Under the pieces are notes generated by a model. It had not been told where the DNA came from and made no database searches. It saw only the letters and a list, made by a program, of their open reading frames with translations. 64,000 nt of DNA from JBPYCR01 sp051846935. Lineage in GTDB: Bacteria > Bacillota > Bacilli > Bacillales > Amphibacillaceae. The translations under genes were made by a program, and so were the position numbers. The stretch lies in assembly GCF_051846935.1 (NCBI RefSeq), contig NZ_JBPYCS010000008.1, positions 1 to 64,000 on the forward strand, written 5' to 3'. Below, in pieces: positions 44,790-54,409 of the stretch. Within the stretch, counting starts at the first letter, position 1; every line of letters begins with the position of its first letter.

Positions 44790-45746
44790 TTAATATTCCT
44801 CCCTGAATTTACGAGATACATAACGAGCAAGTAAATTCATTAGAAATGTAAAGACAAATAATGTCATTGCTACCGCATACAAGCTATAATAAATTGTCGA
44901 GCCTGCAGGCGCCTCTCCGCCAGATACTTCAACGATATAAGCAGTCATCGTTTGCATAGATTGTGTAACGTCAAATGTGAAATTTTTCGTACTGCCGCTC
45001 GCTATTGTAACAATCATTGTTTCGCCTATTGCCCGAGAGATTCCAAGTACAAACGATGCAATAATTCCTGATAAAGCTGCTGGAATAACGACACGCAATG
45101 TAACTTCTAATTTCGTAGCCCCTAAAGCTAATGCGCCTTCACGCATTGCATTTGGAACAGCGTTCATTGCGTCCTCTGATAAAGAAGCAATCATCGGAAT
45201 AATCATAACACCCATTACGAGACCAGGACTTAATATATTCGTAGTTTCTAACCCGGGTACGATGTATTTTAATAATGGCGTTACAAATGTGAATGCAAAA
45301 AAACCGTAAACAATTGTCGGTATCCCTGCAAGCACCTCAAGCAATGGTTTAAACACCTTTTTCACTCTATCTGAAGCATATTCACTTAAATAAATAGCTG
45401 TCATAATTCCAATCGGCCCTGCTACGAGCATTGCAATTAAAGAAGAAATAATTGTCCCAGTAATTAATGGCAACACACCAAATTGAGGAGTTTGACTTAA
45501 TGGCTTTAATGTCGTCCCAGTAAAAAATTGTACAAACGATACTTCTTTAAAAAATGCTATTGTTTCTGTCAACAACGTGTACAATATTCCAATGGTCGTC
45601 AGTATGGATACCGCCGCAATTAAAAAGAGGAAACTAGGAATTGTCTTTTCAACCAGCGCCGTAATGCTTTTCGACTTCCTTTTGTTTTCAATTAATCTTC
45701 TAGTATTAACAGCTTGATCAACTTTGTAAGTACGATTCACCGCCAT
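44790..45746 (-). CDS. pstC: Phosphate ABC transporter permease PstC
   Basis: The protein is 318 aa with six membrane segments. GTTLKPLSQTPQFGVLPLIT is the PstC N-terminal periplasmic signature; REGALALGATKLEVTLRVVI and SRAIGETMIVTIASG are the permease loops. About 108 bp after pstS, across a hairpin. Confidence 0.95.
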   Translation of the reverse strand: MAVNRTYKVDQAVNTRRLIENKRKSKSITALVEKTIPSFLFLIAAVSILTTIGILYTLLTETIAFFKEVSFVQFFTGTTLKPLSQTPQFGVLPLITGTIISSLIAMLVAGPIGIMTAIYLSEYASDRVKKVFKPLLEVLAGIPTIVYGFFAFTFVTPLLKYIVPGLETTNILSPGLVMGVMIIPMIASLSEDAMNAVPNAMREGALALGATKLEVTLRVVIPAALSGIIASFVLGISRAIGETMIVTIASGSTKNFTFDVTQSMQTMTAYIVEVSGGEAPAGSTIYYSLYAVAMTLFVFTFLMNLLARYVSRKFREEY

Positions 45747-45788
45747 AATCTATATCTCTATCCTTTCAAGGCTTATAAGTCGCAATAA

Positions 45789-45813
45789 GATGAGAGTATC
45801 CGTTTCTCTCATC
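45789..45813 (-). terminator. Hairpin between pstS and pstC
   Basis: GATGAGAG (45789-45796) pairs with CTCTCATC (45806-45813). The following T content is modest, so it is a likely partial terminator giving more pstS than pstC-pstA-pstB message. Confidence 0.6.
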
Positions 45814-45854
45814 TCATTGCTCTATATGCTCGAATCATATGCAATTGTTATCTT

Positions 45855-46868
45855 TTATTTAAGCCCTTCTAAATCTGTAATAAGCTGCTGAGCCTCTTCA
45901 TCTGGAATTGGTGCAAATCCTACTTCGCCAGCAAACGTGTTTACATTGTTCATAACATATAGTGCATAGTCTAATACTTGATCTTTTTCTTTTGCATTAT
46001 TCACGTTTAAGTAAGTGAAAACCGGACGCGTGAAGTCTGCATACTCTCCATCTTCAGCAATCGTATCAAGAGATGGTTCAACCGGACCGTTGCCAAAATC
46101 AACATGAACTGCTTGCAGGCTATCCTGATTGTTTACATAGTATCCGAAACCAAAGAATGCAATCCCATTTACATCTTCTGACACAAGCTTTACTAATGTT
46201 GGATATTCCTGTTGTAAATTCACACCATCAACTAAGTCCTTTTCATCAAGCACGCTCTCGTAGAAAAATTCGTACGTTCCGTGGTTTTCGTTCGGTCCCA
46301 TCGCATTAATTGCTTCATCTGGCCATTCTGGATTAATGTCCGACCACTTCGTAACACCACTTTCTGCTAAAAAGATACTTTTTAATTCATCGGCCGTCAT
46401 TTCAGTAGCCCAGTCGTTCTCCTTATTTATAACAAATGTTAATCCGTCTAAAGCAACTTTCAGTTCTTTTGCTTCAATTCCAAGCTCATCTGCTTTCGCT
46501 TGTTCTTCGTCTTTAATTTTTCGTGATGCATCGTTAAAATCTGTACCATTTTCTGCTAAAAACTTTTCAAATCCTGCACTTGTACCCGCTCTGCTTACTT
46601 CAACCGAAACATTTTCTTGTTCTGTTATCATATATTCTTCAGCCAATCGCGCCATAAGAGGATAAACTGTACCTGAACCGTCAATAACGACACTGCCTTC
46701 TAATTCCTCTGAATCCCGATCGCCTTCTTCTTCCGTTTCTTTCGCTTCATCTGTTTCTGCTTCTTCAGAAACGTCTGATCCCTCTTCTTCTGCGTCTGCT
46801 CCACAAGCTGCCATAACTGCTACGAATGCTGCTAATATTAGGAACATGAAATACTTTTTAAAAGACAT
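45855..46868 (-). CDS. pstS: Phosphate-binding lipoprotein PstS
   Basis: The protein is 337 aa. Lipobox VAVMAACG (lipid Cys 22), then a Glu/Asp-rich linker and the binding domain: VVIDGSGTVYPLMARLAEE, VSRAGTSAGFEKFL, TDFNDASRKIKDEEQ, GIAFFGFGYYV. These are PstS ligand loops. GGAGG precedes the ATG. First gene of the operon, under three PhoP-type repeats. Confidence 0.95.
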   Translation of the reverse strand: MSFKKYFMFLILAAFVAVMAACGADAEEEGSDVSEEAETDEAKETEEEGDRDSEELEGSVVIDGSGTVYPLMARLAEEYMITEQENVSVEVSRAGTSAGFEKFLAENGTDFNDASRKIKDEEQAKADELGIEAKELKVALDGLTFVINKENDWATEMTADELKSIFLAESGVTKWSDINPEWPDEAINAMGPNENHGTYEFFYESVLDEKDLVDGVNLQQEYPTLVKLVSEDVNGIAFFGFGYYVNNQDSLQAVHVDFGNGPVEPSLDTIAEDGEYADFTRPVFTYLNVNNAKEKDQVLDYALYVMNNVNTFAGEVGFAPIPDEEAQQLITDLEGLK

Positions 46869-46956
46869 AATAATTGTCCTCCCTCATTTTCTCTAGATTA
46901 ATAGAGTAGGTTTTCCCTCTCACAATTCTTAGTATAGGAGGAGAATATTACGTGTA

Positions 46957-46984
46957 TATGTAGTGAGTGTAAACGTTTTGTAAA
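46957..46984 (-). promoter_or_regulatory. PhoP-type repeats upstream of pstS
   Basis: In minus sense TTTACA, TTTACA and TACATA occur at 46984-46979, 46973-46968 and 46962-46957, exactly 11 bp apart. This matches the PhoP (TTAACA-like, about one helical turn apart) arrangement of Bacillus pst promoters. Confidence 0.75.
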
Positions 46985-47404
46985 GAACACTATATTTAAG
47001 GTTTCGTGAACAGTAGTTGACAAAGTATATGACATTAGTGAAGAAAATTCACTAACGTCATTTTGATTTCATAATAGAAAACAAGAAAATTACTTGTAAA
47101 TTAAAATTCGTTGAAAACCATACATAGGAGGAAATCACTTGTCTATTTCGAAACTTACTTAATATTCAAGGATCCAGCATTATCTTTGAAGGAAGTTGTG
47201 TAAATGATGGAATGCACAAAGAAAAGGCCTGTAAAATGGCGATGGAAAATTAATCTATAACCCTACATATTGCAAAACACGAATTATAAGAATCGAATCA
47301 TGCTTGATTTCAAACGAAAACCTGTAGAAACAAAATACAATACAAAAGAAACACACTCCAATGCAAATTAAACAGCATTGAAGTGTGTACAATAATGGCA
47401 TTAG
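46985..47404. other. Intergenic stretch, possible short-gene relic
   Basis: A GGAGG at about 47127-47131 is followed by a seven-codon frame (TTG start, stop at 47161). Further on is an 18-codon frame (MMECTKKRPVKWRWKINL) without a good ribosome-binding site. Nothing is certain; a decayed small gene is possible. Confidence 0.35.
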
Positions 47405-47545
47405 CCCTCTTTAAGCTGACGAACTCCTGCGGAAATAGCAAGCTTTCGAAGATCACTGTAGCGTCTCGGATAGAGGAACTACAGAAGCAGAGGCAGTAAC
47501 CGCGAAAATCCTGTCGGCTGTAGTGCAAGTCAGCGACATCAGAGC
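47405..47545. repeat. Dispersed intergenic repeat, type A-like
   Basis: GACGAACTCCTGCGGAAATA, CGTCTCGGATAGAGGAACTA and CCGCGAAAATCCTGTCGGCT resemble other members of the dispersed family. Confidence 0.5.
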
Positions 47546-47748
47546 GCAAGCCTTCATGTTTTCGTTCTACATAATTATTAAGTATTCCTCGACTTAAAAT
47601 ACATCACCAACGGCATTCGACAAAGAACCCTTTATTTACAGACTACTAGTTCTGACGGCACTCAAACTAAAAATACGATTATCATTATTCACGAAAGAAG
47701 TGTACGCCTGTAATTATTCAGACGACTATTATGCAACATTACATACCC

Positions 47749-48708
47749 TTATAAGAGCGAGGCTAATATTGCTTTTTGTGCGTGAAGTCTATTTTCCGCT
47801 TGATCAAAAACAACCGAATGATCACCGTCTATAATCGAGGAAGCCACTTCTTCTTCTCTATGAGCAGGGAGACAATGTAAAAATACATAATCATCCTTTG
47901 CTCCTGTTACGAGTGCATCGTTCACTTGATACTTCATAAAACCTTTTTTACGTTCCTCTAAATCCCCATTCCAGCCCATGCTTGCCCATACATCCGTATA
48001 AATGATATCGGCATTTGCCACTGCTTCAACTGGGTCATTCGTTTGCTCGACTTTAGCCCCTGATACGGCTGCTTTCTCCAATACTTGTGAAAAAATCTCT
48101 TGCTTCACTTGACTATTGTCTGGCGAAGCAATCGTACAGTCAATCCCCATTATTGCACAGCCCATTAGTAAAGATTGCGCCATATTGTTACCGTCACCGA
48201 CAAACGCTAGCTTCAAGTCATCAAACGATTCTTTCTTTTCATAAATAGTTACTAAATCAGCTAATACTTGACAAGGGTGAAAATCATCCGTTAATCCGTT
48301 TATGATCGGTATAGAAGCATTTACTGCGAGCTCCTCTACAATAGCATGCTCATACGTTCGAATCATAATTCCGTCTACATAACGAGACAACACTTTAGCA
48401 GTATCGGCAATCGTTTCACCATTACCAATTTGCAGATCATTTTTATTTAAAAATAATGCTTGCCCGCCAAGCTGATACATCCCGGTTTCAAACGAAACTC
48501 GTGTTCTCGTTGATGACTTTTCAAAAATCATCGCCAACGTTTTCCCTTTTAATAATGGATGAGGTTCGCCCATTTTCTGCATGTTCTTTAATTGTATCGT
48601 ATAGCGAATCAAATCCATTAATTCTGCTTTTGTAAAGTCAGCAAGCTTAAGAAAATGCTTTCCTTCTAATTTACTTCTCATATGTTGTACCACTACGGGA
48701 TTAATCAT
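47749..48708 (-). CDS. argF: Ornithine carbamoyltransferase
   Basis: The protein is 319 aa. Carbamoyl-phosphate site KSSTRTRVSFE, the ornithine-loop NGLTDDFHPCQVLADL and FLHCLPAHREEEV are canonical. It makes citrulline. GAAGGTG precedes the ATG. Last gene of the arginine operon, 79 bp after argD; no carAB in the window. Confidence 0.96.
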   Translation of the reverse strand: MINPVVVQHMRSKLEGKHFLKLADFTKAELMDLIRYTIQLKNMQKMGEPHPLLKGKTLAMIFEKSSTRTRVSFETGMYQLGGQALFLNKNDLQIGNGETIADTAKVLSRYVDGIMIRTYEHAIVEELAVNASIPIINGLTDDFHPCQVLADLVTIYEKKESFDDLKLAFVGDGNNMAQSLLMGCAIMGIDCTIASPDNSQVKQEIFSQVLEKAAVSGAKVEQTNDPVEAVANADIIYTDVWASMGWNGDLEERKKGFMKYQVNDALVTGAKDDYVFLHCLPAHREEEVASSIIDGDHSVVFDQAENRLHAQKAILASLL

Positions 48709-48787
48709 GACACCTTCACTTCCTTATCTCATTATTAAAGTTTAAATTTCTTAATGCCTAATTCCAGAGACTCGTTCACAATACAAA

Positions 48788-49933
48788 TTACACATCATCA
48801 CTTAACACATCTGCCAAAATAGTTACGGCTTGATCAATCTCATCTTTCGTAACCGTCAAAGGTGGCAGCAACCGGATTACATTTGGACCAGCACTTAATA
48901 CGATTAAACCATTTTCTAACAGTTTCGGTATGATTCCGGTAACATCACTCTTACAATGTATACCGATCATCATTCCTTTTCCTTTAAAGGAAGCTATTAA
49001 ACGATTCGTACCTACTTTTTCCGTTAACTGTTCCATAAGGTATGTCGCTTTTTCATTCACTTCTTGTAAAAAGGTTGGTTGTATCACCGTTTGCATTACT
49101 GTTTTCGCCGCAGCCATTGCAAGTGGATTTCCTCCGAATGTCGAACCATGGGACCCAGGACCAAAATGTTCTTCAAGAGGCGATTTAGCTATTATTGCCC
49201 CTACAGGCATACCATTTCCAAGCCCTTTTGCAATCGTAATAATGTCTGGTTCAATTGAATAATGCGCATAGGCAAAAACCTTTCCTGTCCGACCAATACC
49301 CGTTTGGATTTCATCGACAATCAGTAATACATTCTGTTCGTTACATAATTGTGCTACCCCTTGAAGGAAATTAACCTCTCCGGGATGAACACCACCTTCT
49401 CCCTGAATTACTTCGAGCATAACCGCCGCTGTTTGGGAATCAAGTGCTTTTTCAACGGCTGACATATCGTTGTACGGAACATATTCAAACCCATCCAGCA
49501 TAGGACCGAAGCCTTCTTGAATCTTTGTTTGACCCGTAGCTGCCATTGTTGCAAAGGTTCTTCCATGAAAAGACTGTTGAAACGTTACAATCTTTTTCTT
49601 ACCAGTTGCTTTTCGTGCGAGCTTGATTGCTGCCTCATTTGCTTCGGCACCACTATTACAAAAGAACACTCGATCACCACTACTGCTTTCTACGAGCAGC
49701 TGAGCTACCTCTTCTTGGATCGGCTGTTCATATAAATTTGAAACATGCCAGTATTCATTCAGTTGCTTTTCAATTGCCTGTTGTACGTCTGAATGACGAT
49801 GGCCTAGGTTACATACACCGATACCCGATCCAAAATCAAGATACGATTTTCCACGAGTATCCTGAATTACACACCCTTTAGCCCGTGCAACAGATAAATT
49901 CAATCGTTTGTATGTCGGAAGTAAATAGGTCAT
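48788..49933 (-). CDS. argD: Acetylornithine aminotransferase
   Basis: The protein is 381 aa, class III aminotransferase. FCNSGAEANEAAIKLARK, QTGIGRTGKVFAYAHY, PLP Lys in ITIAKGLGNGMPVGA and GSHGSTFGGNPLA are canonical. GGAGG precedes the ATG, which overlaps the argB stop codon by 4 bp. Confidence 0.96.
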   Translation of the reverse strand: MTYLLPTYKRLNLSVARAKGCVIQDTRGKSYLDFGSGIGVCNLGHRHSDVQQAIEKQLNEYWHVSNLYEQPIQEEVAQLLVESSSGDRVFFCNSGAEANEAAIKLARKATGKKKIVTFQQSFHGRTFATMAATGQTKIQEGFGPMLDGFEYVPYNDMSAVEKALDSQTAAVMLEVIQGEGGVHPGEVNFLQGVAQLCNEQNVLLIVDEIQTGIGRTGKVFAYAHYSIEPDIITIAKGLGNGMPVGAIIAKSPLEEHFGPGSHGSTFGGNPLAMAAAKTVMQTVIQPTFLQEVNEKATYLMEQLTEKVGTNRLIASFKGKGMMIGIHCKSDVTGIIPKLLENGLIVLSAGPNVIRLLPPLTVTKDEIDQAVTILADVLSDDV

Positions 49934-50709
49934 TGTACTACCTCCGCAGTTTTTTTAATAACCGTTCCTACAAGCCTTCTATCAGACTGAAGAGCAGATT
50001 GCTTTCCATCGACAATCATTACTTCATTCACGGCACCTGTTAAACTATCGAGCGCAGCAGTAACTTTAGGAACCATGCCTCCGTATATTGTGTCGTCGGC
50101 AATCATGTCTCTTATCGTTTCTTCAGTAACTGTGGCAAGCAGTTTACCGTTCTTCATTACTCCTGGCACATCTGTTACAAAGATAAGTTGTTTCGCATTT
50201 AAAGCCTTAGCGACTGCACCAGCAGCAGTATCTGCATTAACGTTGTATCTTTTTCCATCTTGCCCTAGAGCAATTGGTGCCAGGACTGGTACGATATCTT
50301 GATCTAATAAGTTCTTCAAATACAGATCATTTACTTGCTCAATCTCCCCGACGTAACCAAATTGGGCGAAATCAATCGGCTTTGCTGAAAATAAATTGGC
50401 ATCCGAACCCGACAGCCCAATCGCTTGCATACCCGCAGCATTCAAGCTTCTTGTCAAACGTTTATTTACATTCCCGCATAGTACCATTTCAACGACATTC
50501 ATAATATCTTCCGTTGTTTTACGCAAGCCATTCACGAATTCAAACGAAATATTAAGCTTTGTCAGCATTTCCTTAATTTCTGGGCCACCACCATGCACGA
50601 TAACCGGTTTTAACCCTGTTTCTTGTAGCAGCTGAATATTCGTAAAAAAATCTTCCGATAATTGATCAATTGTACTGCCACCACATTTTAAAACAATTAC
50701 ATCTTGCAC
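49930..50709 (-). CDS. argB: Acetylglutamate kinase
   Basis: The protein is 259 aa. LKCGGSTIDQL, VIVHGGGPEI and NADTAAGAVAKALNA are kinase signatures. A GTG start at 50709 has AAGGAGG 8 nt upstream and gives the usual family length; the longer frame from 50742 would overlap argJ. 13 bp after argJ. Confidence 0.95.
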   Translation of the reverse strand: MQDVIVLKCGGSTIDQLSEDFFTNIQLLQETGLKPVIVHGGGPEIKEMLTKLNISFEFVNGLRKTTEDIMNVVEMVLCGNVNKRLTRSLNAAGMQAIGLSGSDANLFSAKPIDFAQFGYVGEIEQVNDLYLKNLLDQDIVPVLAPIALGQDGKRYNVNADTAAGAVAKALNAKQLIFVTDVPGVMKNGKLLATVTEETIRDMIADDTIYGGMVPKVTAALDSLTGAVNEVMIVDGKQSALQSDRRLVGTVIKKTAEVVQ

Positions 50710-50722
50710 GTTGACATCCTCC

Positions 50723-51949
50723 TTACGTGCGATAGCTTGCATTGATTTTTACGTAATCATACGTAAGATCACATCCCCAAGCTTTCCCTTTTCCATCACC
50801 GACGTTTAAATCTACCGTTATTTTTACTTCTTCATTTTCTAAATATGCTGAAGCCTCATCTTCAGAATATGTTGTTGGCTGACTATCTTTTAGAAGTGGG
50901 ATCGTACCGATCGACATATCAATGGTATCCGGGTTTACGACTGCACCACTATATCCTACCGCAGCAATTATTCGACCCCAGTTTGCGTCCGAACCGTATA
51001 CGGCTGTTTTTACTAAGGAAGAACTAACAATCGACTTTCCTACTTGAATTGCTTCTGTATCATTTTTGGCTCCGTATACTTCCGCCTCAATGAGTTTTGT
51101 TGCACCTTCCCCATCTCGCGCAATCATTTTCGCCAAATCTTCACATGTTTTTTCTAACAGAGCAACAAATTGGCTCCAATCCTCATGCTCAGGGGTTAAC
51201 GTTTTGTTCCCCGCTTTTTCACTTGCCATTACAATTACCATATCGTTTGTAGAAGTATCTCCGTCAACCGTAATACAATTAAACGTTTTATTCGTTGCTT
51301 CTTTCAATGCACGATCAATCATATTAGATTCGATAACAGCATCGGTCGTTAAAAATGCAAGCATCGTTCCCATATTTGGCTCAATCATGCCTGAGCCTTT
51401 TGCAGCCCCTGCCATTGTCACCGTTTTTCCATCAATTGTCGCTTGATAACAAGCCGACTTATTAAACTTATCCGTTGTCAAAAGTGATTGGCCAAATTGT
51501 GCAGCGCTATCTTCTGTTGTCGCTAGTTTAAGATTTTTTATATTAGGGATAATTTTATCCATTGGCATTTCTAACCCAATAATACCTGTAGATGCCACAG
51601 CGACGTAATGCTCTGGGAGTGAAAATTGCTCCGCAGTCACTTGACGCATCGTATACGCGTCCTTTTTCCCTTGCTCGCCTGTACAAGCATTTGCATTGCC
51701 ACTATTAATAATAACAGCCTGCAGCTTTCCTTCTTTTGCAAGACTTTCTTTCGTTACATACAGAGGAGCTGCTTTAACCTCATTTAATGTATATACAGCT
51801 GCTGCATTCGCAGGTTCATTGCAATAAAGAATACCTAAATCATTTCTCTTTCGTTTTACTCCAGTATGCATGCCAGCCACTTGAAATCCTGCTGGAGTTG
51901 TAATTGTACCTCTTTCTATTTTCTGAATACTTTTTTGACTCGTGAGCAT
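50723..51949 (-). CDS. argJ: Bifunctional ornithine acetyltransferase / N-acetylglutamate synthase
   Basis: The protein is 408 aa. KGSGMIEPNMGTMLAFLTTD holds the self-cleavage site before the nucleophilic Thr; INSGNANACTGEQG and NCITVDGDTSTNDMV are hallmark motifs. The precursor cleaves itself into two chains. AAAGGAG lies upstream of the ATG at 51949. The presence of argJ means the cyclic acetyl pathway is used. Confidence 0.96.
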   Translation of the reverse strand: MLTSQKSIQKIERGTITTPAGFQVAGMHTGVKRKRNDLGILYCNEPANAAAVYTLNEVKAAPLYVTKESLAKEGKLQAVIINSGNANACTGEQGKKDAYTMRQVTAEQFSLPEHYVAVASTGIIGLEMPMDKIIPNIKNLKLATTEDSAAQFGQSLLTTDKFNKSACYQATIDGKTVTMAGAAKGSGMIEPNMGTMLAFLTTDAVIESNMIDRALKEATNKTFNCITVDGDTSTNDMVIVMASEKAGNKTLTPEHEDWSQFVALLEKTCEDLAKMIARDGEGATKLIEAEVYGAKNDTEAIQVGKSIVSSSLVKTAVYGSDANWGRIIAAVGYSGAVVNPDTIDMSIGTIPLLKDSQPTTYSEDEASAYLENEEVKITVDLNVGDGKGKAWGCDLTYDYVKINASYRT

Positions 51950-52049
51950 TTTCAATCTCCTTTCTTCTTTATCGATATTTTAATTTTTACGTTGTACATA
52001 ATTTGTTTACTTCCGCATTTGATATCTTCTCACCTAAGGGGGAAGAAAC

Positions 52050-53087
52050 TTATGGGAATACCGGCATAAAGTCTAGCCCCGTTCTTTCATCAAGCTGGAG
52101 CATTTTGTTCATATTTTGAACCGCTTGCCCAGATGCGCCTTTGATTAAGTTATCAATGACGGAAACAACCATAATCCGATTCGTTCTTTCATCATATGTT
52201 AAAGAGATATCGCAAAAATTCGAACCATACACTTCTTTCGTGCTTGGGTATGTGCCCTTCTTTCTAATTCGTACAAAGTAGTCATTTGCATAGCATTCGT
52301 TGAACAAATCAAATAACTGCTCTGTAGTTGTCGGTTCTTTTGCAGTTGCATACATTGTCGCCATAATTCCTCGAGTCATCGGCACGAGATGCGTCGAAAA
52401 TGTAACTGCACCTGATTTTTCATTCCAACGATACAACATTTGCTCAATTTCCGGTGTATGCTGATGTGCATTTACTTTATAAATTTTAAGGTTTTCATTC
52501 GTTTCGGAATAGTGTGTTGCTCCAGAAACACCGCGCCCTGCTCCGCTCACTCCTGTTTTTGCATCAATAATAATTGAGCTTTCATCAATCAGTTTATTTT
52601 TTATTAAAGGCGCTATCCCTAACAATGTAGCTGTGGGGTAACATCCAGGGTTTGCTATTAAACTCGCATTTGCTACATCCGCATCCAGCCACTCCGTTAA
52701 TCCATATACCGCCTGATTTAACAACGATTCCTCAGCAGCTTCCATACCGTACCATTTTTCATACGTAGTCTGATTTGTAAGTCGGAAGTCTCCTGACAGA
52801 TCAATTACTTTTACGTTCTGCTCCATAAATACCGGAGCTAGTTTTGTAGACACCCCGGAGGGAGTCGCCGTAAAAACGAGATCTACTTCACTTGCTAATT
52901 TTTCCGCATTAACGGAATCAAGCTGTAAATCGACTACTTTTTGCATATGAGGATAACTTGCTTCAATTGATTTACCCTGCAAACGAGTAGAATGAATGGA
53001 ATGAATGGAAACGTGCGGATGTTTGTGCAAAATACGAATCAATTCTGCACCACCATAGCCAGTCGCTCCTATTATTGCTACTTTCAT
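52050..53087 (-). CDS. argC: N-acetyl-gamma-glutamyl-phosphate reductase
   Basis: The protein is 345 aa. VAIIGATGYGGAELIRILHK is the NADP site; catalytic Cys in LIANPGCYPTAT; GVSGAGRGVS and VNAHQHTPEIEQ are signatures. First gene of the arginine operon, AAGGAG before the ATG, with a SigA-type promoter about 90 bp upstream. Confidence 0.97.
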   Translation of the reverse strand: MKVAIIGATGYGGAELIRILHKHPHVSIHSIHSTRLQGKSIEASYPHMQKVVDLQLDSVNAEKLASEVDLVFTATPSGVSTKLAPVFMEQNVKVIDLSGDFRLTNQTTYEKWYGMEAAEESLLNQAVYGLTEWLDADVANASLIANPGCYPTATLLGIAPLIKNKLIDESSIIIDAKTGVSGAGRGVSGATHYSETNENLKIYKVNAHQHTPEIEQMLYRWNEKSGAVTFSTHLVPMTRGIMATMYATAKEPTTTEQLFDLFNECYANDYFVRIRKKGTYPSTKEVYGSNFCDISLTYDERTNRIMVVSVIDNLIKGASGQAVQNMNKMLQLDERTGLDFMPVFP

Positions 53088-53179
53088 AGTTCATTCACTC
53101 CTTTTTAGAAAACAACGTATTCACCATCTTATACGAGAATAGCATAAGAAAATAGCTCCTTCGCTGTCTAATAAAACCT

Positions 53180-53207
53180 ATTATATACTGTATAAAAATA
53201 AAATCAA
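53180..53207 (-). promoter_or_regulatory. SigA-type promoter of the arg operon
   Basis: In minus sense TTGATT (53207-53202), 16 bp, TATAAT (53185-53180). AT-rich sequence around it (TATAAATATA) could hold ArgR boxes, but no clear match to the consensus was found. Confidence 0.7.
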
Positions 53208-53413
53208 TAGTATATTTATAAATTTTTAAATTATTTTTTACACTAATTAACGTTGATAAATCGACATTTACGCCTGTATCCTGTATACAGGAGATATGCA
53301 TGAACGATGTATAATTATGTAAATAACATTGAATCACACCTTAAAACCGCTGAACATAAAAGGATTTGTTTGCTACAATAATGAAAAGAATTATACAAAG
53401 GAGCACGGAAAAG

Positions 53414-54274
53414 ATGGCAGACATGAATGTATTTAAAAGAATTGCAAGTTATCGAGATAAAATGAGTAAATCTCAACAAAAAATTGCAAACTATATTATC
53501 GAAAATCCAAATTCCGTTCCGTTTTTAACCGGAAGCAAGCTTGCAAAGGTAACGAATGTAAGTGAGGCGACCATCGTACGTTTCGCAGTATTTTTAGGGT
53601 ATTCCGGTTATAACGAGCTGCAGCAACAATTAGTCGCCTCAGCCGAGAAGCAATTAAATACAGTAGAGCGTTTGCAAATGTCTCGGACCGTTTATAATGA
53701 AACAGAAAAAGCGATTTACGATATTTTTAACGATGATATTAAAAACATAAAATCCACAATGGAAGGATTAAATATTGAAGACGTTGAACGGACAGCTAAT
53801 TATATATTGCAAGCAAATAAAATTTATATCGTTGCCAACCGTAGCGCAGTCGCTCTCGGATCATTCCTACAATATTACTTAGATATTATTTTTGGAAAAA
53901 GCGAATTACTCCAAACTACGACAACTGCATTCGATCGAATTCATAACGTAAATGAACAGGATGTCGTAATTGCAGTAAGTTTTGCCCGTTATACGAAAAG
54001 TACGCTTGACGTTGTTTCCTATGCGCACAAACAACAGGCAAAAATTATCGCTTTAACCGATTACTTTTCATCTCCAATCACAGCATTTGCTGATGTTTCT
54101 TTATTTGCAACGAGTAAAATGCCTGCATTTCTTGATTCATTTGTTGCCCCGCTAAGTTTAATAAATACACTAATTACTTATATAGGAAATCAAGATGGGA
54201 TTCACATAGATAAGCGACTTGAATCACTTGAACAATTATGGGATACGTATGAAGTGTTTTATGAAGAAAAGTAA
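53414..54274 (+). CDS. MurR/RpiR family transcriptional regulator
   Basis: The protein is 286 aa. N-terminal HTH (KIANYIIENPNSVPFLTGSK, VSEATIVRFAVFLGY) and a C-terminal SIS domain (IYIVANRSAVALGSFLQYY, DVVIAVSFARYTKSTLDVV). SIS domains bind sugar phosphates or related ligands. ATG at 53414 has AAGGAG 10 nt upstream. It precedes a GSA-AT-like enzyme and an asparaginase, probably its targets (inference). Confidence 0.9.
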   Translation: MADMNVFKRIASYRDKMSKSQQKIANYIIENPNSVPFLTGSKLAKVTNVSEATIVRFAVFLGYSGYNELQQQLVASAEKQLNTVERLQMSRTVYNETEKAIYDIFNDDIKNIKSTMEGLNIEDVERTANYILQANKIYIVANRSAVALGSFLQYYLDIIFGKSELLQTTTTAFDRIHNVNEQDVVIAVSFARYTKSTLDVVSYAHKQQAKIIALTDYFSSPITAFADVSLFATSKMPAFLDSFVAPLSLINTLITYIGNQDGIHIDKRLESLEQLWDTYEVFYEEK

Positions 54275-54293
54275 TTGCAAGCAAACTCAAACC

Positions 54294-54323
54294 TTACTTA
54301 TGAAATTAAATTTTCATAAGTAA
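54294..54323 (+). terminator. Hairpin after the RpiR gene
   Basis: TTACTTATGAAA (54294-54305) pairs perfectly with TTTCATAAGTAA (54312-54323). No T tract follows, so it is a weak terminator or an operator. Confidence 0.5.
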
Positions 54324-54409
54324 AATAATAACGAAATATACATTGCATAATTTTATGTACTCGCATATACTATATTGGAAAGATCAAATATAATGCGAGG
54401 CGATATACT

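Noticed and set aside
47206..47262. 18-codon cationic peptide frame (MMECTKKRPVKW)
   Set aside because: Too short, weak ribosome-binding site and inside otherwise decayed sequence.
50396..51446. Several plus-strand frames over argB and argJ
   Set aside because: Shadows of strongly supported arginine genes.
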